A stretch of DNA of 64,000 nt from Amycolatopsis jiangsuensis (GTDB taxonomy: Bacteria; Actinomycetota; Actinomycetes; Mycobacteriales; Pseudonocardiaceae), in the NCBI RefSeq assembly GCF_014204865.1, contig NZ_JACHMG010000001.1, forward strand, positions 3,684,501 to 3,748,500, in the 5' to 3' direction. Shown here piece after piece: positions 14,501 through 25,830 of this stretch. Positions within the stretch are counted from its first letter, which is position 1; the number at the start of each line of letters is the position of its first letter. The notes below the pieces were generated by a model. That model saw only the letters and a program-made list of their open reading frames with translations. It did no database searches and was not told the DNA's origin. Made by a program: the position numbers and the translations under genes.

Positions 14501-17500
14501 GCACAACGCCGCTTCCACCGGGGTGCGCGCCTCCGTGCCGCCCACCAGCGCCGCACGGTCCGGTGCCGGTAGCGCGCGCCGGTCGACTTTCTGGTTGGGC
14601 AGCAGCGGAAACGCGTCCAGCACGACGAACGCGGCGGGCACCTGGTGAGCGGGAAGCCGCCCGGCGGCATTCCGGCGCAACCGGGCGGGACCCGCGTCAC
14701 CCTCCCGACAAACACCGCTGTCCAGCACGACGTAACAGACCAGCTGCCGTCCGCCGTCGCCGTCACCGGTCGCGACGACCACGGCCTCGGCGACCGCCGG
14801 GTCCGCCAGCACGGCGGCCTCGACCTCGGCCGGTTCGACGCGGAAGCCCCGGATCTTGACCTGGTCGTCGATCCGGCCCAGCATTTCCAGCTGTCCGTCA
14901 CCGGTCCAGCGCACCAGGTCGCCGGTGCGGTACATCCGAGTCCCGGCCCGGCCGAAGGGATCGGCCAGGAACCGGGTCGCGGACAGCCCCGGCCGGCGCA
15001 GGTAACCGCGGGCGAGGCCGGCGCCGCCGAGGTACAGCTCCCCCGGCACTCCCGGCGGAACCGGGCGGAGCGCGGCATCCAGCACGTAAGCGCTCTTGTC
15101 CACGTCCGGCTGTCCGATCGCGACAGTGCCGTCGCGGAAATCCCGTGGGCACGTCCACAAGGTCGAGTTGACCGTGGACTCGGTCGGGCCGTACGCGTTG
15201 AACATCGGATGGTCCGCCGACCAGCGTGCGAACAGTGTCGGCGGGCAGTGGTCCGCCCCCACGATCACAGTCATGCCACGGGGCAGGCTGCCCTCCGGCA
15301 CCGTGGCCAACGCCGACGGCGGCACGTCGATGTGGGTCAGGCGGTGCCGCGTGACGAACTCGGCCAGTCCCGCGCCCAGGCGGTGTTCGGCGGGAACCAC
15401 GGCCAGCGCGCCACCGCAGAACACGCTCATCGCCAACTCGGAGAACATCATGTCGAAGCTCGGGGAGGCGAACTGCAGATGCCGGGTGCCCGGGCCGGCG
15501 GTCACCGTGCTGTCCCAGGTTTCGACCAGGCCGGCGAGGCCTTCGTGGGTGGACACGACTGCCTTCGGCTTCCCCGTCGATCCCGAGGTGTAGATCAGGT
15601 ACGCCGCGTGCGCGACACGCAACGGTGCGCGACGATCCCCGTCGGACGGGTTCGTGGCCGGACGAGTTGCCAGCGTGGCCCGGTCCGCTTCGTCGTCGAG
15701 GACGAGCACCGGCACGCCGGATGGCGCTCTCCCCACGCTCGCGCGGTCGGTCACGACGAGCACCGGACGCGCGTCACCGAGCACGAAAGCCACGCGCTCG
15801 GCCGGATAGTCCGGGTCGACCGGCAGATACACCGCACCGGCCTTGAGCACCGCGAGCAGGCTCACCACGACCTCGGACGACCGCGGCAGCAGCACGGCCA
15901 CAGGCTGCTCAGGTCCGGCGCCACGGGCGATCAGCTCGTGAGCCAGGCGGTTCGCCCGCTCGTTCAGCTCGCGGTAGGTCAGCTCCCGTTCGTCGTCGAG
16001 CAACGCCGGAGCGTCCGGATCACGCGCGACCTGTCGTTCGAAGATCACTGGCGCGGTCTCCGCGCGCACTCCCGCCTGGCGTCCGGCCCGCAGCGCACCG
16101 CGCTGCTCGGCCGGGGAAAGAACCTCGATCGCGGACAGCGGCCGATGCGGGTCCACGACGACCTCGATCAGCAGCGTGCCGAGCCAGCGGGCGACCGACT
16201 CCACTGTGGACCGGTCGAACAGCTCGGTGCTGAACTCGATCTCCGCCCGCAGACCCGCGTCCTCGGTGAAGGCGAAGGCGAGGTCGAACTTCGCGGTTCC
16301 GGCCCGGATCAGTTCCCGCCGGAGCGTCAGCCCGGCGAACTCGGCGTCCGCCACCGCGTTCCCGGTCCGGACGTCGAGCATGACCTGGAACAGCGGATGC
16401 CGGCCCGGCACCCGCGCCGGGTTCAGCTCCTCGACCAGCCGGGAGAACGGCAGGTCCTGCTGCGCCAGCGCCGCCAAGTCGGTGTCGCGGACGCGGGCGA
16501 GCAGTTCGGCGAACGTCGGATTGCCCGCGGTACCGGTGCGGAGCACGAGCGGGTTGACGAAGAAGCCGGTCACCGCGTCGAGCGCGGCGTCCGTCCGGCC
16601 CGCGGACGGGACACCGATGGGCAGATCGGTTCCCGCGCCGAGCCGGGTCAGCAAGGTCGCGAGGGTGGCGTGCAGCACCATGAACAGGCTGACGCCCTCG
16701 GCCGCGGCGAGGGCCCGGAGCTGCTCGTGCACCGCTGGTGACACGTCGAACGCCACCACGTCACCGGCGCCGGCCGGCAAAGCCGGACGCGCATGGTCCA
16801 CCGGCAGTGCGATCTCCTCCGGCAGCCCGGCGAGTTGCGTTCGCCAGTACCCGAGCTGCCGGACACCGGCCGAATCCGGGTCGTCCGGCGAGCCGAGCAC
16901 CTCGACCTGCCACAGCGTCGCGTCGAAATAGCCGGGTCCCTCGGCACCCCACGACGGTTCGGTCCCGGCTCGACGTGCGGTGTAGGCACGGGCGAGGTCG
17001 GCGGCGAGGATGTCCAGCGACCACTCGTCGGCAACGATGTGGTGCAGCAGCACGAGCAGCGTGTGCTCGCCGCCTTCGGCCCGGTACAGCTCGAACCGCA
17101 CCGGCGGCTCCGGGCCGAGTTCGAACGCGCGCTGCGCGTGTTCGGTCGAAAAACCAGTGTCGAAGCTGATCAGCCGCGGTCCGTCGGTCAGTACCTGACG
17201 GACGGATGTGACCTCGCCGTCGCCTTCGTCGAACCCGGTGCGCAGGCTCGCGTGGCGGGTGACGACGTCGCGTACCGCGGCAGCCAGCGCGTCCGTGTCC
17301 AAGGCCCCGGAAAGGTGCAGCGCCAGAGGCACGTTGTAGGTGGCGGAAGGTCCTGACATCCGGTGCAGGAACCACAATTGCCGCTGGGCGAACGACAGGG
17401 GCGCTGGACCGGCACCCGCGGACCCGGCGCGCAGAGCAGGCCTCGTCCCCCCGCGCTTCCCCAGCACGCGCGCGAGCCCGGCCGGGGTCGGCGTGTCGAA

Positions 17501-20500
17501 GACCGCGCGCACCGGCACTTCCGCGCCGAGCACGGGCCGCAGCCGGGCGACGAGCCGCATCGCCGACAGGGAATGCCCGCCGAGCGCGAAGAAGTCGTCG
17601 TGGACGCCAACCCCGGAAACGTTCAAGATTTCCGCGTAGAGCCCACACAGCACCTGTTCGTCCGGCGTCGCGCCAGTCTTCACCGCGGCTGCGTCCGGTC
17701 CCGGATCGGGCAACGCGGCACGGTCGATCTTTCCGTTCGGCGTCAATGGAAACTCGTCAAGCACCACCAGCAATGACGGCGTCAGGTATTCCGGCAGGTT
17801 CTCGCCGACCGCCCGCCGGACGACCTCCGGATCGAGCTGAGCGCCTGCCTCGGCGACGAGGTAACCGATCAGCCGGGGACCGGAGGCGACGACGACCGCG
17901 CGTGAAACGCCGCGCTGAGCCAGCAAAGCGGCTTCCACCTCGCCGGGTTCCACCCGGAAACCCCGGACCTTGACCTGATGGTCGGCCCGGCCGAGCACCT
18001 CGGTCACCCCGTCCGGGCGCACTCGCGCCAAGTCCCCCGTCCGGTAGAGCACCGCGCCATCGGCTGCGGCGACGAAACGCTGCGCGGTCAATCCCGGACG
18101 GTTGAGATACCCGAGCGCGACACCGTCCCCGGCGAGGTACAACTCACCGATCGCACCGGCCGGAGTCTGCTGCAACGCACTGTCGAGCACGCGAAGCCGC
18201 GTGTTCAGCACCCCGCGGCCGATCGGCGGGTCTTCCCCGCGGACAACAGGATCGAGGTGCCAGACCGCCGACCAGATCGTGGTTTCCGTGGGACCGTAGA
18301 GATTCGTAACGGTCGCGCCCGCGTCGTGCAACCGATCCGCCAGCGCACCCGGCAGCCGTTCACCACCGACGAGCGCCCGGAGGCCACGCAACGATTCCGG
18401 TGCGTGCTCGGCCAGCGCGGTCCACAACGACGGCGTCGCCTGCATCACGTCTGCGCCGCTTTCGGACAACAGCCCGGAAAGCAGCGCAGGATCCCGGACC
18501 TGATCGCGGTCTGCGAGCACCACGGTCGCCCCGCTCACCAACGGCAGGAACAGTTCGAGCGCAGCGATGTCGAACCCGACCGTGGTCACCGCCAGTAGCC
18601 GTTCTCCTTGTCGCACTGGGACTTCGGCCTGCATCGCGGACAGGAAGTTGACCAGGTTCCCGGACGAGACCACCACGCCCTTGGGCTTTCCGGTCGAGCC
18701 GGAGGTGTAGATGACGTACGCCGGTTGCCGCGGATTCGGCACCACCGCGGGGAACGGTCCCGCTGGTCCCGGTTCCGGCAGAGTCTGCAGCACGGTCCCT
18801 TCCGGCACCGCGAGATCCGTGTGGTCCGCGGTCAGCACGACCGCGGGCCGGGCGTCCTCGAGCATCATTTCCAGCCGTGGCCGGGGAAAATCCGGATCGA
18901 GCGGCAGATACGCCGCGCCGGTACGGGTCACCGCGAGCAGCGCGGTCACGAGATCGGAAGCCCGCGGCAGCAGCACCGCGACGAGCTTTCCGGGACCCGC
19001 ACCGTCCGCGGCGAGCGTGTGAGCCAGCTGGTCGACCCGACCCGCCAGGTCGCGATAGGACAGCCGTTCGTCTCCGGCGACCACAGCGGTGGCTTCGGGA
19101 TTCGCGGCGACTTGGCGATCGACCAAAGCCGCGAGACCGTCCGGCGGCACCTGCGCGACCGGACCGTCCGCGCCGACGGGGAGTTCACTGTGGACCGTCG
19201 CGCACAGTGCTCCCAGCCGGACATCCGGCTCGGTGAACTGCTCCACCAGCGCCCGGAACGCCTGCAGGTGGGTCGCCAGCTCCGCCGGCCGGTACCCGTC
19301 CGGATTGCCGTCGACCTGCAGGAGAAGCGTGTCGTCCGTCGAACGGCTGACGGTGAACGAAAGATCCTCCACCGCACCCGCCGCTAGATACCGTGACCGG
19401 CCGCGGCAGGTCCCGAAATCGAGCTCCGCGTCGAACGGCTTGACGTTGATCCACGGACCGGTGAGCCGCCGTCCCCGGCCCAGTCGACGAAGATCCCGCC
19501 GAAGTTCCTCGCCGCGGTAACGCTGGTGCGGGCGGATGGCCCGCAGCTCGGCACGGACCGCGGCCACCAGCTCGCCTGCGCTCGTCCACGGCTGGGTTGC
19601 CAACCGCAGCGGCAGCACGTTCACCGTGCTCGCCGGCACCCGCGCGGCCACCGATCCCATCCGGCCCATCACCGGAAGACCGAGGACCACGTCCGCCGAC
19701 CCGGTCCGGCGGTGCAGATACGCCGCCGCGGCCGCCATCAGAACTTCGGCCCAGGTGGCTTTGGTCTTTCCAGCGAACGCCTCGACCCGCCGAAAGACGC
19801 CGGCGTCCACAGTCTGCTCGGCTCGGAGAAACGAGTGCGCCGCCGGTGCTGCACGATCGCCGAGCACCGGGACTTCGCCGAGACCGGCGAGCCGTTCCGT
19901 CCAGAACTCCCGGTCCACTGTGTACTGCGGCGACTCGGCGTAGGCGACGTCCTCAGCCACCCAGTCGTCGAACGAGGCGAACGGCGAGGGCGGCACCGGT
20001 CCGCCCTCGCGCAGTGCGCGATACACCTCGGCGACCCGCCGGGAGACGATGGCGAACCCATACGCATCGAGCAGAATGTGGTGGAACCGCTGGAACCACA
20101 GGTACCTCGCTTCACCGACCCGTAGCAACGCCTGTGTGCACAACCGATCGCCGGTCAGCCGGGCCGGCTTCGCGACGTCCGCCCGCATCCACTCGTGCGC
20201 TGCCGCGAACGGCTCCGGCTCGTCGCGAAAGTCGAGTACCTGCAACGGGTTCTCCCCGAGCGGGCGCACCTGCTGCGTCGGCTCGGCGTCCCCGGAGAAC
20301 CGGACCCGCAGCCCGCCGGCCTCCTCCAGCACCTGCCGCACCGCCGCGGCGAACACCGGTTCGGCCAGCTCGCCGGCGAGGTCGACGTACTCGGCCGTGT
20401 TGTGGGCCGGGCTGTCCTCGTCCACGTGCTGGGCACGCCAGATCCCGGACTGAGCCCGGGTCAGCGGCCACGCGGTGGACTCGGTTTCGTTCGTGGGCAC
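2513..20500 (-). CDS. Five-module non-ribosomal peptide synthetase (C-A-T-C-A-T-C-A-T-C-A-T-E-C-A-T-E)
   Basis: About 5995 residues. Approximate order: C1 5-440, A1 455-935, T1 near 975, C2 1020-1465, A2 1475-1985, T2 near 2020, C3 2065-2500, A3 2510-2980, T3 near 3017, C4 3065-3510, A4 3520-4000, T4 near 4042, E1 4085-4530, C5 4540-4970, A5 4980-5450, T5 near 5487, E2 5540-5990. C1 resembles the EntF condensation domain along its length, suggesting an aryl-acid donor, but its motif reads HHILLDA. Codes read by eye: A1 D-I-L-Q-V-G-L-I-W-K (Gly-like), A2 D-M-S-D-I-G-A-V-N-K (unassigned), A3 D-A-Y-W-W-G-G-T-F-K (Val-like), A4 D-V-F-G-V-A-A-V-Y-K and A5 D-A-N-Q-A-G-L-V-D-K (unassigned). T4 and T5 carry the LGGDSI form usual before E domains. 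Start GTG 20500 is chosen because GGGGGAT lies just upstream, 25 bp after the oxidase stop; the open frame extends to 20566. No thioesterase. Confidence 0.95.
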   Translation of the reverse strand: MPTNETESTAWPLTRAQSGIWRAQHVDEDSPAHNTAEYVDLAGELAEPVFAAAVRQVLEEAGGLRVRFSGDAEPTQQVRPLGENPLQVLDFRDEPEPFAAAHEWMRADVAKPARLTGDRLCTQALLRVGEARYLWFQRFHHILLDAYGFAIVSRRVAEVYRALREGGPVPPSPFASFDDWVAEDVAYAESPQYTVDREFWTERLAGLGEVPVLGDRAAPAAHSFLRAEQTVDAGVFRRVEAFAGKTKATWAEVLMAAAAAYLHRRTGSADVVLGLPVMGRMGSVAARVPASTVNVLPLRLATQPWTSAGELVAAVRAELRAIRPHQRYRGEELRRDLRRLGRGRRLTGPWINVKPFDAELDFGTCRGRSRYLAAGAVEDLSFTVSRSTDDTLLLQVDGNPDGYRPAELATHLQAFRALVEQFTEPDVRLGALCATVHSELPVGADGPVAQVPPDGLAALVDRQVAANPEATAVVAGDERLSYRDLAGRVDQLAHTLAADGAGPGKLVAVLLPRASDLVTALLAVTRTGAAYLPLDPDFPRPRLEMMLEDARPAVVLTADHTDLAVPEGTVLQTLPEPGPAGPFPAVVPNPRQPAYVIYTSGSTGKPKGVVVSSGNLVNFLSAMQAEVPVRQGERLLAVTTVGFDIAALELFLPLVSGATVVLADRDQVRDPALLSGLLSESGADVMQATPSLWTALAEHAPESLRGLRALVGGERLPGALADRLHDAGATVTNLYGPTETTIWSAVWHLDPVVRGEDPPIGRGVLNTRLRVLDSALQQTPAGAIGELYLAGDGVALGYLNRPGLTAQRFVAAADGAVLYRTGDLARVRPDGVTEVLGRADHQVKVRGFRVEPGEVEAALLAQRGVSRAVVVASGPRLIGYLVAEAGAQLDPEVVRRAVGENLPEYLTPSLLVVLDEFPLTPNGKIDRAALPDPGPDAAAVKTGATPDEQVLCGLYAEILNVSGVGVHDDFFALGGHSLSAMRLVARLRPVLGAEVPVRAVFDTPTPAGLARVLGKRGGTRPALRAGSAGAGPAPLSFAQRQLWFLHRMSGPSATYNVPLALHLSGALDTDALAAAVRDVVTRHASLRTGFDEGDGEVTSVRQVLTDGPRLISFDTGFSTEHAQRAFELGPEPPVRFELYRAEGGEHTLLVLLHHIVADEWSLDILAADLARAYTARRAGTEPSWGAEGPGYFDATLWQVEVLGSPDDPDSAGVRQLGYWRTQLAGLPEEIALPVDHARPALPAGAGDVVAFDVSPAVHEQLRALAAAEGVSLFMVLHATLATLLTRLGAGTDLPIGVPSAGRTDAALDAVTGFFVNPLVLRTGTAGNPTFAELLARVRDTDLAALAQQDLPFSRLVEELNPARVPGRHPLFQVMLDVRTGNAVADAEFAGLTLRRELIRAGTAKFDLAFAFTEDAGLRAEIEFSTELFDRSTVESVARWLGTLLIEVVVDPHRPLSAIEVLSPAEQRGALRAGRQAGVRAETAPVIFERQVARDPDAPALLDDERELTYRELNERANRLAHELIARGAGPEQPVAVLLPRSSEVVVSLLAVLKAGAVYLPVDPDYPAERVAFVLGDARPVLVVTDRASVGRAPSGVPVLVLDDEADRATLATRPATNPSDGDRRAPLRVAHAAYLIYTSGSTGKPKAVVSTHEGLAGLVETWDSTVTAGPGTRHLQFASPSFDMMFSELAMSVFCGGALAVVPAEHRLGAGLAEFVTRHRLTHIDVPPSALATVPEGSLPRGMTVIVGADHCPPTLFARWSADHPMFNAYGPTESTVNSTLWTCPRDFRDGTVAIGQPDVDKSAYVLDAALRPVPPGVPGELYLGGAGLARGYLRRPGLSATRFLADPFGRAGTRMYRTGDLVRWTGDGQLEMLGRIDDQVKIRGFRVEPAEVEAAVLADPAVAEAVVVATGDGDGGRQLVCYVVLDSGVCREGDAGPARLRRNAAGRLPAHQVPAAFVVLDAFPLLPNQKVDRRALPAPDRAALVGGTEARTPVEAALCRVTGEVLGVPGVGIDDDFFALGGHSLLAMKLITKARAELGVEIALRDVFASPTVRDLAAAQRTAATRTPLRPAERPPEVPLSPAQQRLWLADRLDGGAAYNVPVGIRLRGRLDENALRAAVADVLERHEILRTIYPTRDGVPYQQVLPSGDADQCFAEPDVSPETAAARRFDLETELPLRIRLWERGSEHLLLIVVHHIACDEWSMGPLLGDLARAYSSRVDGHAPDWVPLPVQYADYALWHRDVLDEVLESQTGHWERVLADLPVDHDLPFAQHGTGVGNEGGYHDVVLSAAATRGVRRLAAATSTTPFMVQRAATAAVLSRLGAGTDLPLGTVTAGRSDPALDGLVGFFVTTLLVRTDVTGNPAFGELLSRVRDTDLAAYTHQDVPLDHLIDTLGLRRADPAAPVPRVLLVHRDAVSPPAWGELVAEPFPLRTATAKFDLTLVCTDAGITVNYRTALFDPADIERLGAYLARFLELAVAEPDVRIGSIPLVALDALPVRTEPGSLLAPDELFRAQVARTPDAIALVQDELTVSYADLDARVTTLARRLSAAGAKPETVVALALPRSVDLVVATLAVLRAGAAYLPLQAGQPAARTAELLRSAKAVLVLADHEVPGAGTVVRVDEPGSSGELPEPDPARLAYVMFTSGSTGVPKGVAVTGRDISALATDRRFSTSAHERVLLHSPYSFDAATYELWVPLLSGGQVVIAPDGRLDPPALRDLIVRRGVTALWLTAGLFTVVAEEMPEALQGLREVWTGGDVVPPAAVREVLKTVPTVVNGYGPTETTTFATAHAMTQVPSAVSPIGTALDGMSAYLLDATLQPVPDGVTGELYLAGAGLARGYLGQPGLTAERFVADPFGEPGARCYRTGDLARRRTDGTLVFVGRADAQVKIRGYRIEPGEVETVLADHPEVTGAVVLARPDRLVAYVTGTASVEAIAEHARALLPPHLVPEAFVPLETFPLTGNGKLDRSALPDPSATPARSAAASTDGEKLLCRLLADLLEIPEVGVDDDFFALGGHSLLAIRLVSRIRAATGAELNVRAVFEAPTARALALRVNGGSRRPELVAVPRPTAVPLSFAQQRLWFLHQLEGDNPAYNVPVVLRLSGDLDRSALTAALNDVLQRHESLRTVFPEEGGVPRQHVLSDVHLGLSDSDDLAPAARTPVPLNDGPPVRAHLVQAGPDEHTLLLVVHHIAADEWSLRPLADDLATAYRARLAGSAPEWVPLPVQYADYAIWQRNLLGDPADPGSTLSTEVDYWRARLAGLPEELNLPYSRSRPDTPGYRGETAEFRLPSELSGQVREFAEQTGTSVFMVCQSIVAALLAKLGAGPDVPIGTPVAGRDEDALGELVGFFVNTLVLRNDLSGDPGLTELADRARRSVLDALEHSAVPFEQLVDELRPVRSRSRHPLFQVLVSYQRRDSRRIELPGLTAELDLIDTGTTKFDLTFAVVDDGDGIHGAVVADADLFVSGTAAQLAGRWQSLLAAMLAEPDAPLSRFDLLTADERRKILGSWAGSTDEPAHESIADVFQRVAARQPDAPAVRFATSSTAALTYGELNARANRLARVLIRHGARPERFVGLCLDRTPGLVVALLAVLKSGAAYLPLDPAYPVQRLAFMIEDAEPVLVLTDRADPPLPPGCPVLRPADESGPDDDLDVPVSPQHPAYAIYTSGSTGRPKGVVVPQSAVVGLAAWAQAELGATALRSVLATTSLNFDVSVFEIFAPLLSGGTLELTTDLLEPARSPDRDWAPSAISGVPSVLDALVSTSDLRLETGLVVPAGEALSAGLLRKIRETLPGAEVLNAYGPTEATVYATAWQAPDAHDAEPSIGRPIGGTTVYVLDAGLAPVPPGVTGELYLGGSRLARGYLGRPGLTAERFVADPFRGGRMYRTGDVVRWRADGQLDFLGRSDDQVKLRGFRIEPGEVEAVLRTLPGVATSAVVVREERLVGYVVPQPRSRLDEDAVRAQAAAVLPDYLVPSVVLVLPELPLGPTGKLDRSALPAPARTGTGYRAPVSAAEKTLTAIVAELLGLDSVGLDDNFFSLGGDSIVSIQLVSRARAAGLSVRPRDVFDHATMAELAAAATPVEVVRTGGSGTGVVPATPMGRWLAERGGDSRSFAQHAVAYTPAGLTLDRLRELLSALLVRHDLLRARLGDDGTLVVPDTAEPALRRVDATSADLTELVAAEHRTALSELDPAAGAMVRFTWLDRGGEPGRLLIVAHHLVVDGVSWRVLLGDLAEAAELRALAPVPVSYREWSESLRQRDFSGELPFWLDQVGPEEPLGSRMLDPVRDTTATVEHLWRELPTERTTEVLTTVPAAWHARLPEVLLSALALAVTRWRAGDQPVRIAVEGHGRDGDLDLTRTAGWFTSLHPVTFDLAGATDVAQVVDQVKTRLRAVPNGGTGFGVLRYLHREPGLASTPQISFNYLGRVGGGTGADWSPAPEPGAGDGVPESLAAAAVLDINASTVDTAEGSVLKVRWSFPSGVLTEAEVARLADGWFTALAELADTPGRRGPADFPLVELTDGEAQELHPVVPERAEVWPLTPLQRGLLFHALFDGDDAVAPDVYTVQLVLSLSGPVDAARLHAAARELTAAHPALRTTFRQLGSGTTVAVIPPRLDPGWRSTTATEAELDQLLAADRAERFDLGTGPLLRFLLVRLGPGEHRLVLTSHHLITDGWSNPLLVGELLSRYAGEPVPPRRPYHDYLRWLAGQDAEAARKAWTQELADLPAPTLLAAPDPARPPEVPAETELSIPDAAGLTALARECGVTLGTVLQTAWALTLGRLTGTTDVVFGTVVSGRPGELAGVEAMVGLFVTTVPVRIRLGEIGDVAGLLARVHHEQAGLLAHQHLGLGEIQRAAGAGELFDTLLVVENYPVDPAAGRKVAGLSVSGVTGQDATHYPVSVLVAPSGGGLRILVKHRLDLIPQEQARLIGDSLRSVLAQFTAGQPVREVVLDAPAESRGPELVVPRSGLAQLLAERVRAQPDVVALVAGAQRLTYSDLNQRARTLAARLAEQGAGPERLVALLLPRTADYVTAVFAVAMTGAAFVPVDPDYPAERIEYMLADAAPLLVVTTAETTVPSTVPVLRMSGDEQAQAFPDATAPPSDALAYVVYTSGSTGRPKGVAVSVGALANLYAGHHRTLFAHAGATRLRVAHLASFSFDAALNPLLWMLAGHELHLIGEAERRDPELLAATFAEQRIDVFQATPSQAEPLLDQGLLDGSHPPALIAFGGEALPPAMWDRVAASDTVGLNLYGPAESTVDALSAQVDGPEPVLGGPVPNVRVLLLDSGLRPVPDGVPGEIYLGGAQLARGYLGRPGLTAERFVAAPGGTRLYRTGDLARRNTDGRLEFLGRADRQVKIRGFRIEPGEVEAVLGEHPAVARCAVVPREDVPGVRRLVAYVVPVGALDAVELREHLAARLPAYLVPAVFSELPELPVTPNGKLDVASLPEPEQSAGGALPRDERERVLTELFADLLKVPGAGVHDGFVTLGGDSILAIQLVARARAAGLRITPRQVFERATPAELAAVATATAGAQADDREAVGSAPLTPIMRRLLDRGGPITRFCQSMLVRLPSEIDHGGLVAVLQSVLERHDVLRARLAVGMLRIDPARDGLAEGLLEEVSIPDDPAVEVERAAARLDPAGGVLARFTRLGDDRLLIVLHHLVADAVSWRILLGDLAAAWTAVRDGRSPVLDPVPTSWRRWAGLLTTEATRRSGELDHWTTTLRGNDPKRLDPHRDTMGAARTLTRTLSSARTEPVLGAVTEAFHARVHEVLLAGLVLALGTESVVVEVEGHGRVDELDVDLSRTIGWFTTAHPVRFDLAGLDVSAARNGGPDAGQALKRVKETVRAVPGDGIGYGLLRYLNPRTSGALSRLPAAGLAFNYLGRTDTAATADEPWAPLSAGLGGTADPGLALANGLTVNLSVVPGPELALHWVYAPELWSEDELGALTDRWFGALDGFAAHAAGDDAGGHTPSDLPLVSLSQDQIDLLETTWRTR

Positions 20501-20525
20501 CAAGATCCCCCGGATTCTCGACTGA

Positions 20526-22532
20526 TCAGGAATGCGGGCCGCGGTGTCCGGCCATCCCGCCGCCACCGGTGTGCGGGTCCATCGCCAGCACCTCCGGCGG
20601 CATCACCACGAACGGGCGCATCATCGCCATGTCCTCGTGTTCGTAGGTGTGGCAGTGGTAGACGTAGCGGCCGCTGACCCGGGCGAACTGCGGCGCGATG
20701 CTGACCTTCTGGCCCGGCCACATCGGCACCACGTCCTTCCAGGCCCGCTCCCCCCGCGGAATCTCCTCGGCCTGCGTGCGCTTGATCGGCGTCGCGGTGC
20801 CACCACCCCAGCTCTTCCCGTCGGCGAGCTTGAAGTAACGGAAGCCACTGACATCCCACTTCTCCTTGCCCAGCACCTGGAACGAGCAGGCGTGCAGGTG
20901 CATCGGATGCGGGAACGCGCCGGCCGCGGGCTCCACGTTGAAGAACGTCCAGCGTTCCCAGCTGTCGCGCGCGACGGTGAACTGCACCGCGTCCGAGGGC
21001 ATCGAGGCCACCCTGCGGTAGGTCACCACGCTGCCGTCGCCCTGCTGGACCTGCACGATCCCGTCGATCGGCAACGGACCCTCCGGCGCTTCGGTGCGTT
21101 CCATCTCCCACATCTGCGCATCCGGGGGCGACACCGGCGTGACCACCACCACGCGCTCCGGCACCGACTCCAGCTCCGCATCGGTGACCCGGCGGAACGA
21201 CAGCGAGACCTTCGCGGGCAGGCGGAACGGGTCCCGCACCGGAGAACCGCCCACGCGGAACTCCATCACCCACGGCACCGGCGGCGTGGCGAACCCGTTG
21301 CGCACCCGGATCTTCTTGCCCCGCAACGCGGAGAAGTCGACGAGCAGATCCGCCCGTTCGGCCGGCGTGATCACCAGGTCACCGTCCACAGTGACCGGTG
21401 CGGGGAACAGTCCGGCGTCCGCGCCGATCTGACGCACCGTGCCGGCCGGCACGCGGTTGCCCTGCTCGTCCTCGAACCGCAGGCTGTAGGGCCGCATGTT
21501 CGACGCGTTCAGCAGCCGGAACCGGTACCACCGCGGCTGCACCTCGGCATACGGCCAGATGACCCCGTTCACCAGCGAATACGGCCCGGTGAACGGCCGG
21601 ACCAGCCGGACGCCCTCGGGATTGGTGACGATGGTCTTGTACAGCACGCCGCCGTCGAGCAGCCCGTCGTCGTCGGTGTCCAGATTGTGGTCCGAGAGCA
21701 CCAGCGGGATCTCGTGCGCACCAGAGGGCAGCCCGAGCGCGCGCTCTTCATCGTCGCGAATCAGGTAGAAGCCCGCGTTCAGGCCGGCCAGCACGTTGAA
21801 GTGCGTGATGTGCATGGCATGGTCGTGGTACCACAGCGTGGCGCACGCCTGGTCGTTCTCGTACTCCGAGAGCTGCGACTGCCCCGGCAGCACCGCGTTC
21901 TCCGGCCAGCCGTCCTGCCCGCCGCCGGTCAGCGCACCGTGCAGATGCACCGCGACCCACGGCGGCAGCGCGGCCACGTCTTCGCGCGGCGTTCCGCCTT
22001 CCTTGCCGGGCCGGTCCCACTGGTACGGCTCGCTTCCGGTGGCGAAGGGCAGCTCCACGACCTGCAGCGGATAGTCCCCGCCGAGTTCGTTGGTCCAGGT
22101 GACGCGGAGCTTCTGCCCGCGACGCACGTCGAACGTCGGACCGGGATACCGCCCGTCGTAGGCCCACACCCGGGTACGCGGCAGCTGCGAATGCAGGCGC
22201 ACCCACGACTCCCGCATCGTCACCGTCGCGTAGGACACTCCGTCCTGCTCCCGCATGCGCACCGTGGGCGGCACGGGGAGCCGGTCGAGAAACGGGGTCA
22301 GGTCCTTGACCGACGGCGCGATGTCGCCACCGGGCCTTGTCGCGTTCGCAGCCGGGACGACGGTGCCGTGGTGTCCGGTGTGGACGGTCGGCGTGCTCGC
22401 CGCGGCCTGCGCGCCGGGCTCGGCCACCAAGGCGCGGTAGCCGAGTGCCCCGACCGCGGCCAGCGAAACCGCACCGCCGAACAGCTCCCGTCTGCTCAGG
22501 CCCCGTACCTCACCGGATTCCGGCTCAGGCAT
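20526..22532 (-). CDS. Tat-exported multicopper oxidase (CotA/bilirubin-oxidase-like)
   Basis: About 668 residues. A twin-arginine signal (SRRELFGG, then a hydrophobic stretch) lies near the N-terminus, so the enzyme should be exported folded. All copper motifs are present: [25 protein letters not shown], and [13 protein letters not shown] near the C-terminus, giving T1, T2 and T3 ligands. The ATG at 22532 overlaps the MbtH stop by 8 nt, and the NRPS follows 25 nt downstream, so it is inside the siderophore operon. The family oxidises phenols and low-valent metals using O2; E. coli CueO is known to oxidise 2,3-dihydroxybenzoate and enterobactin. A role in oxidative tailoring of the peptide, iron release, or protection from catechols is inference. 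Confidence 0.92.
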   Translation of the reverse strand: MPEPESGEVRGLSRRELFGGAVSLAAVGALGYRALVAEPGAQAAASTPTVHTGHHGTVVPAANATRPGGDIAPSVKDLTPFLDRLPVPPTVRMREQDGVSYATVTMRESWVRLHSQLPRTRVWAYDGRYPGPTFDVRRGQKLRVTWTNELGGDYPLQVVELPFATGSEPYQWDRPGKEGGTPREDVAALPPWVAVHLHGALTGGGQDGWPENAVLPGQSQLSEYENDQACATLWYHDHAMHITHFNVLAGLNAGFYLIRDDEERALGLPSGAHEIPLVLSDHNLDTDDDGLLDGGVLYKTIVTNPEGVRLVRPFTGPYSLVNGVIWPYAEVQPRWYRFRLLNASNMRPYSLRFEDEQGNRVPAGTVRQIGADAGLFPAPVTVDGDLVITPAERADLLVDFSALRGKKIRVRNGFATPPVPWVMEFRVGGSPVRDPFRLPAKVSLSFRRVTDAELESVPERVVVVTPVSPPDAQMWEMERTEAPEGPLPIDGIVQVQQGDGSVVTYRRVASMPSDAVQFTVARDSWERWTFFNVEPAAGAFPHPMHLHACSFQVLGKEKWDVSGFRYFKLADGKSWGGGTATPIKRTQAEEIPRGERAWKDVVPMWPGQKVSIAPQFARVSGRYVYHCHTYEHEDMAMMRPFVVMPPEVLAMDPHTGGGGMAGHRGPHS

Positions 22533-22740
22533 CGGATTCCATCGCGTCGATGAGGCTCTTCGGCCGCAGGTCGGTCCAGTGCGTCTCGACGTAGTCCACA
22601 CAGGACTGGCGGTCCGCCTCGCCGTAGACCTGCCGCCAGCCGCCCGGGATCTCGGCGAACGAGGGCCACAGCGAGTGCTGCCCCTCGTCGTTCACCAGCA
22701 CGAAGAACCGGCCGTCCTCGTCATCGAACGGATTCGTCAC
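22525..22740 (-). CDS. MbtH-like protein, NRPS adenylation partner
   Basis: 71 residues from GTG 22740 with the family start TNPFDDEDG and the conserved Trp/Pro pattern [13 protein letters not shown]. MbtH-like proteins bind adenylation domains and support their folding and activity. The first gene of the iron-regulated operon, its stop overlaps the start of the multicopper oxidase. In-frame alternatives are ATG 22752 and GTG 22767; GTG 22740 is preferred because most family members begin directly before TNPFDD and GGGG lies 7 nt upstream. With the predicted promoter overlapping the iron box, the two earlier starts would leave a very short leader. Confidence 0.93.
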   Translation of the reverse strand: MTNPFDDEDGRFFVLVNDEGQHSLWPSFAEIPGGWRQVYGEADRQSCVDYVETHWTDLRPKSLIDAMESDA

Positions 22741-22776
22741 CGCATGCCCCATCTGTCTCGTCACCACGTGTTCAAC

Positions 22777-22795
22777 TTAGGCGAGCATAACCTAA
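22777..22795 (-). promoter_or_regulatory. Iron box and promoter of the mbtH-oxidase-NRPS operon
   Basis: TTAGGCGAGCATAACCTAA has intact TTAGG and CCTAA arms with the 19-bp length of the DmdR/IdeR operator. On the minus strand a candidate -35 TTGGTC (22806-22811) and -10 TATGCT (22784-22789) are separated by 16 bp, and the -10 lies inside the box, so bound Fe-repressor would block RNA polymerase. This predicts repression in iron-replete cells. Confidence 0.88.
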
Positions 22796-22848
22796 GTAAT
22801 CTGGTGACCAATAGGTCAATTGGGTGGACGCCACATTTCCGAGCGTGA

Positions 22849-23898
22849 CTAAGCTCGCCCCGCCCGCCGTTCGGTGTGCAGCAGCCACGCCAGGTAAGCA
22901 CCGCCGAGCACGAGGGTGACCGCGCCGACCGGGATCTGGGTGGGCGCGAACAGCCGCTGGGCCACCAGATCCGCGCAGCCGAGCAGCACGGCTCCCATCA
23001 GCGCCGTGGTCACCAGCGCGGATCCGGCGGTCCGCGCCAGCCGCCGGGCGAGTTGCGGCGCGGCCAGCGCGACGAACTGGATGGGACCGGCGTAGGCGAC
23101 CGCGAGCGCCGTCAACACGATGGCGACCAGCAGCAACAGCAGCTGGGTGCGCTGCACCGCGACCCCGAGCCCGGCGGCGCGCTCGTGACCCATCTCCAGC
23201 AGGCCGAGGCCACGGCCGAGCACCGTGAGCACCGGAACCGCGCAGGCCAGCCCGATCAGCACCGGGCGGGCCTGATCCCAGCCGAGCGCGTTGAGGTTGC
23301 CGATGAGCCAGGCCAGCGCACCCTGCGCGGCCGAGAGGTCGGCGCGGGTGATCAGGTAGGAGCGGACCGAGGTGAGGATCGCGCTCACCCCGATGCCGAC
23401 CAGGATCAGCCGCAGCCCGTGCACCCCGCCCCGGTAGGCCAGCAGGTAAATGGCCACCGCGGCGACGAAACCGCCCAGCACCGCACCGAGCGGCGCGGAC
23501 ACCGACACCCCGCCGAGCACCAGGGTGACCAGCAACGCACCGGTCGCGGCACCGTCGTTGAACCCCACGATGTCCGGGCTGCCCAGCGGATTCCCGGACA
23601 GCCGCTGGAAAATCGCGCCGGCCAGCGCGAGCGCGGCACCGATCGCCATGGCCAGCAACGCCCGCGGCAGCCGCACGTCGAGCACGAAGAACCGGTCCAG
23701 CCGGGCGCCCCCGCCGAACAGCGCGGACAGCACCCGACCGACCGGCACCGGATAGTCCCCCAGCATCAGGCTCAGCACGAGCACCACCACGAGGCCGGCA
23801 GCGAGCGCCGCGCACACCACGACCTGCCTGCCGCGCACCCGCGCGGAAATCCGGTCCCCCCACAGCCGCACCGGCTTGCCGGCCAGCGCGCTGCTCAT
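22849..23898 (-). CDS. FecCD-type iron-siderophore ABC permease (second of pair)
   Basis: About 349 residues with multiple hydrophobic helices. Family landmarks include the LSGNPLGSPDIVGF segment and a LPRALLAMAIGAALALAG helix typical of FecD/BtuC permeases. ATG 23898 is preceded by GGAG at good spacing and lies 31 nt after the sister permease stop. The two would form a heterodimeric inner-membrane channel for ferric siderophore import. No ATPase or substrate-binding protein is encoded in the window, so those must come from elsewhere. Confidence 0.93.
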   Translation of the reverse strand: MSSALAGKPVRLWGDRISARVRGRQVVVCAALAAGLVVVLVLSLMLGDYPVPVGRVLSALFGGGARLDRFFVLDVRLPRALLAMAIGAALALAGAIFQRLSGNPLGSPDIVGFNDGAATGALLVTLVLGGVSVSAPLGAVLGGFVAAVAIYLLAYRGGVHGLRLILVGIGVSAILTSVRSYLITRADLSAAQGALAWLIGNLNALGWDQARPVLIGLACAVPVLTVLGRGLGLLEMGHERAAGLGVAVQRTQLLLLLVAIVLTALAVAYAGPIQFVALAAPQLARRLARTAGSALVTTALMGAVLLGCADLVAQRLFAPTQIPVGAVTLVLGGAYLAWLLHTERRAGRA

Positions 23899-23929
23899 GT
23901 CGTCTCCGCGGGAACGACCACGCCGTGGG

Positions 23930-24982
23930 TCACAACCGCACCTTCTTCCGGCTGCGCACCAGAGCGATGAACAGCGGCGCACCGATCACCGCGGTCATCA
24001 CCCCGACCTCCAGCTCCCCCGGCCGCACCACGAACCGGCCGATGATGTCGGCGCCGACCAGAAGCACCGGCGCGACCAGCATCGAGTACGCCATCAGCCA
24101 GCGCTGGTCCGGGCCGGAGACGATGCGCACCGCGTGCGGCACCACCAGCCCCACGAACCCGATCGGCCCGGCGATCGCGGTCGCCGTGCCACACAACAGG
24201 ATCACCGCGATCCCGGTGAGCACCCGGGTCACGCCGGTGCGCACGCCGAGCGCCCCGCCGAGTTCGTCCCCGAGCGCGAGCGCGTTCAACGGAGCCGCCA
24301 CCGTCAGCGCGAGCACCGCGCCGGCCACCAGGAACGGCAGCAGCTGGGTGGTCACCGCCGGATCGCGGCCGGCCAGCGAACCGACCTGCCACAACCGCAC
24401 CACCTCCAGCGTGGCCGCGTCCCGCACCAGCACCGTCGAGGTCAGGCCCCCGAGCACGGCCGACACCGCGGTACCGGCGAGCGCGAGCCGAACCGGGCCG
24501 ACGCTGCCGCGAAACCCCAGCAGGTACACCACCAGCGAGGCGATTCCCGCGCCGAGGAAGGCAAACCACACGTATCCGAGCGGCGAACTCAACCCCAGGT
24601 AGGCCACCGCGATCACCACCGCGCAGGCCGCGCCGGCGTTGACCCCGAGAATGCCCGGATCGGCGAGCGGATTGCGGGTCAGCGCCTGCATCAGCGTGCC
24701 CGCCAGCCCGAGCGCGACGCCGACCGCGACGCCGACGAGGGTGCGCGGCAGCCGCAGGTCGAGGATGACCTTGCTGTCGTAGTCGTGCGCGCCGGACCAC
24801 AGCGCATGCCAGACCGTGCCCAGCGGCAGACTCTGTGCCCCGACCGAAATGCTCAACAGCACCACGAAAAGCAGCAGTCCGGCGACGACCAGCAGCCCCA
24901 GCAGCCGCACCCAGGCAGCGTGACTCAGCGGGGCCCGGCCGGGACCGGCCCCGGGGGCCACGCGGACGTCAAGATCGCTCAC
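23930..24982 (-). CDS. FecCD-type iron-siderophore ABC permease (first of pair)
   Basis: About 350 residues; a polytopic permease with RNPLADPGILGVNAGA, the hallmark FecCD loop. The GTG at 24982 overlaps the stop of the upstream siderophore-interacting protein by 14 nt, so translation is coupled; the long N-terminal extension of the open frame lies inside that gene and is rejected. It works with the following permease in import of the ferric siderophore and shares the iron-box promoter upstream of the reductase gene. Confidence 0.93.
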   Translation of the reverse strand: MSDLDVRVAPGAGPGRAPLSHAAWVRLLGLLVVAGLLLFVVLLSISVGAQSLPLGTVWHALWSGAHDYDSKVILDLRLPRTLVGVAVGVALGLAGTLMQALTRNPLADPGILGVNAGAACAVVIAVAYLGLSSPLGYVWFAFLGAGIASLVVYLLGFRGSVGPVRLALAGTAVSAVLGGLTSTVLVRDAATLEVVRLWQVGSLAGRDPAVTTQLLPFLVAGAVLALTVAAPLNALALGDELGGALGVRTGVTRVLTGIAVILLCGTATAIAGPIGFVGLVVPHAVRIVSGPDQRWLMAYSMLVAPVLLVGADIIGRFVVRPGELEVGVMTAVIGAPLFIALVRSRKKVRL

Positions 24983-25787
24983 CGAATCTCCAGTACCCGG
25001 CGAAGTAGATCTCGTCCTTGGCGAAGCCCCGCTGCGCCACCAGATGCCGGCGCAGGTCCCGGATCGCACTCGCCTCCCCCGCGAGCCACGCGTATCCGGG
25101 CCCCTGCGGCAGTTCCCTGGCGCGGAGCACGTCGAGCAGGGTCTGTCCACGATCCCGGCGGACCCACGTCAGCTCGACTCCACGGGGAACCGCCAGCGCC
25201 TGCTCGGCCTTGGCGTCGCGGACCTCGGCGAAGACGAGCGCGCGGTGTCCGTCCGGCAGTGATTCCACAATGGACCCGAGAGCGGGCAGAGCGGTCTCGT
25301 CGCCGGCGAGCAGCGTCCACGCGGCCGTGGCCGGCGGCCGGAACTCGTACCCGGTGATCAGGTCGTGCCGGACGTCCGGAGCCACCACGACGAGCCGGTC
25401 ACCGGGCCGGGCGCGGGCGGCCCAGCGCGTGGCCGGGCCGGTGTCGCCGTGCAGCACGAAGTCGACGTCCATCTCCGGCTCCGCGGGACGGAACGCGCGG
25501 ACCGTGTACGTGCGCAGCACCGGTCGGAGTTCCTCGGGCAGCTGCTGGTGACGGGCGTACCAGTCGGGCGTCCGCGCCACCATCGGTTCCGGTTGCCCTT
25601 GCTGTGGCAGCAAAACCTTGATCCGCTGGTCCAGCCCGGCACTGGTGACCCCGGCGAGGTCCGGGCCGCCGAGCGTGACCCGGCGCATGTGCGGGGTCAC
25701 CTCGCTCACCCGGAGCACCTCGGCGTACGCCACCCGGTACGGCCGCACCACGACCGGCGGGCTCGCCGCCACCAGCTCAGTACTCAC
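24969..25787 (-). CDS. Siderophore-interacting protein (ViuB-like FAD-dependent ferric-siderophore reductase)
   Basis: 272 residues. The FAD-binding domain contains RTYTVR and the GDTGPATRW segment; the C-terminal SIP domain ends in WLAGEASAIRDLRRHLV and YFAGYWRFGE, as in ViuB/YqjH proteins. These cytoplasmic flavoproteins release iron from imported siderophores by reduction with NAD(P)H. GTG 25787 has GAGGGAG a few bases upstream. First gene of an operon with the two permeases, transcribed away from the iron box at 25831. Confidence 0.93.
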   Translation of the reverse strand: MSTELVAASPPVVVRPYRVAYAEVLRVSEVTPHMRRVTLGGPDLAGVTSAGLDQRIKVLLPQQGQPEPMVARTPDWYARHQQLPEELRPVLRTYTVRAFRPAEPEMDVDFVLHGDTGPATRWAARARPGDRLVVVAPDVRHDLITGYEFRPPATAAWTLLAGDETALPALGSIVESLPDGHRALVFAEVRDAKAEQALAVPRGVELTWVRRDRGQTLLDVLRARELPQGPGYAWLAGEASAIRDLRRHLVAQRGFAKDEIYFAGYWRFGERS

Positions 25788-25830
25788 GTGCTCCCTCGAT
25801 CACCCGGTCACCCCACCACACATCCAGCTA

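Noticed and set aside
204..14572. Very long plus-strand open frames opposite the NRPS genes
   Set aside because: Arg/Gly/His-rich translations without domains; GC-rich third positions keep the antisense strand open.
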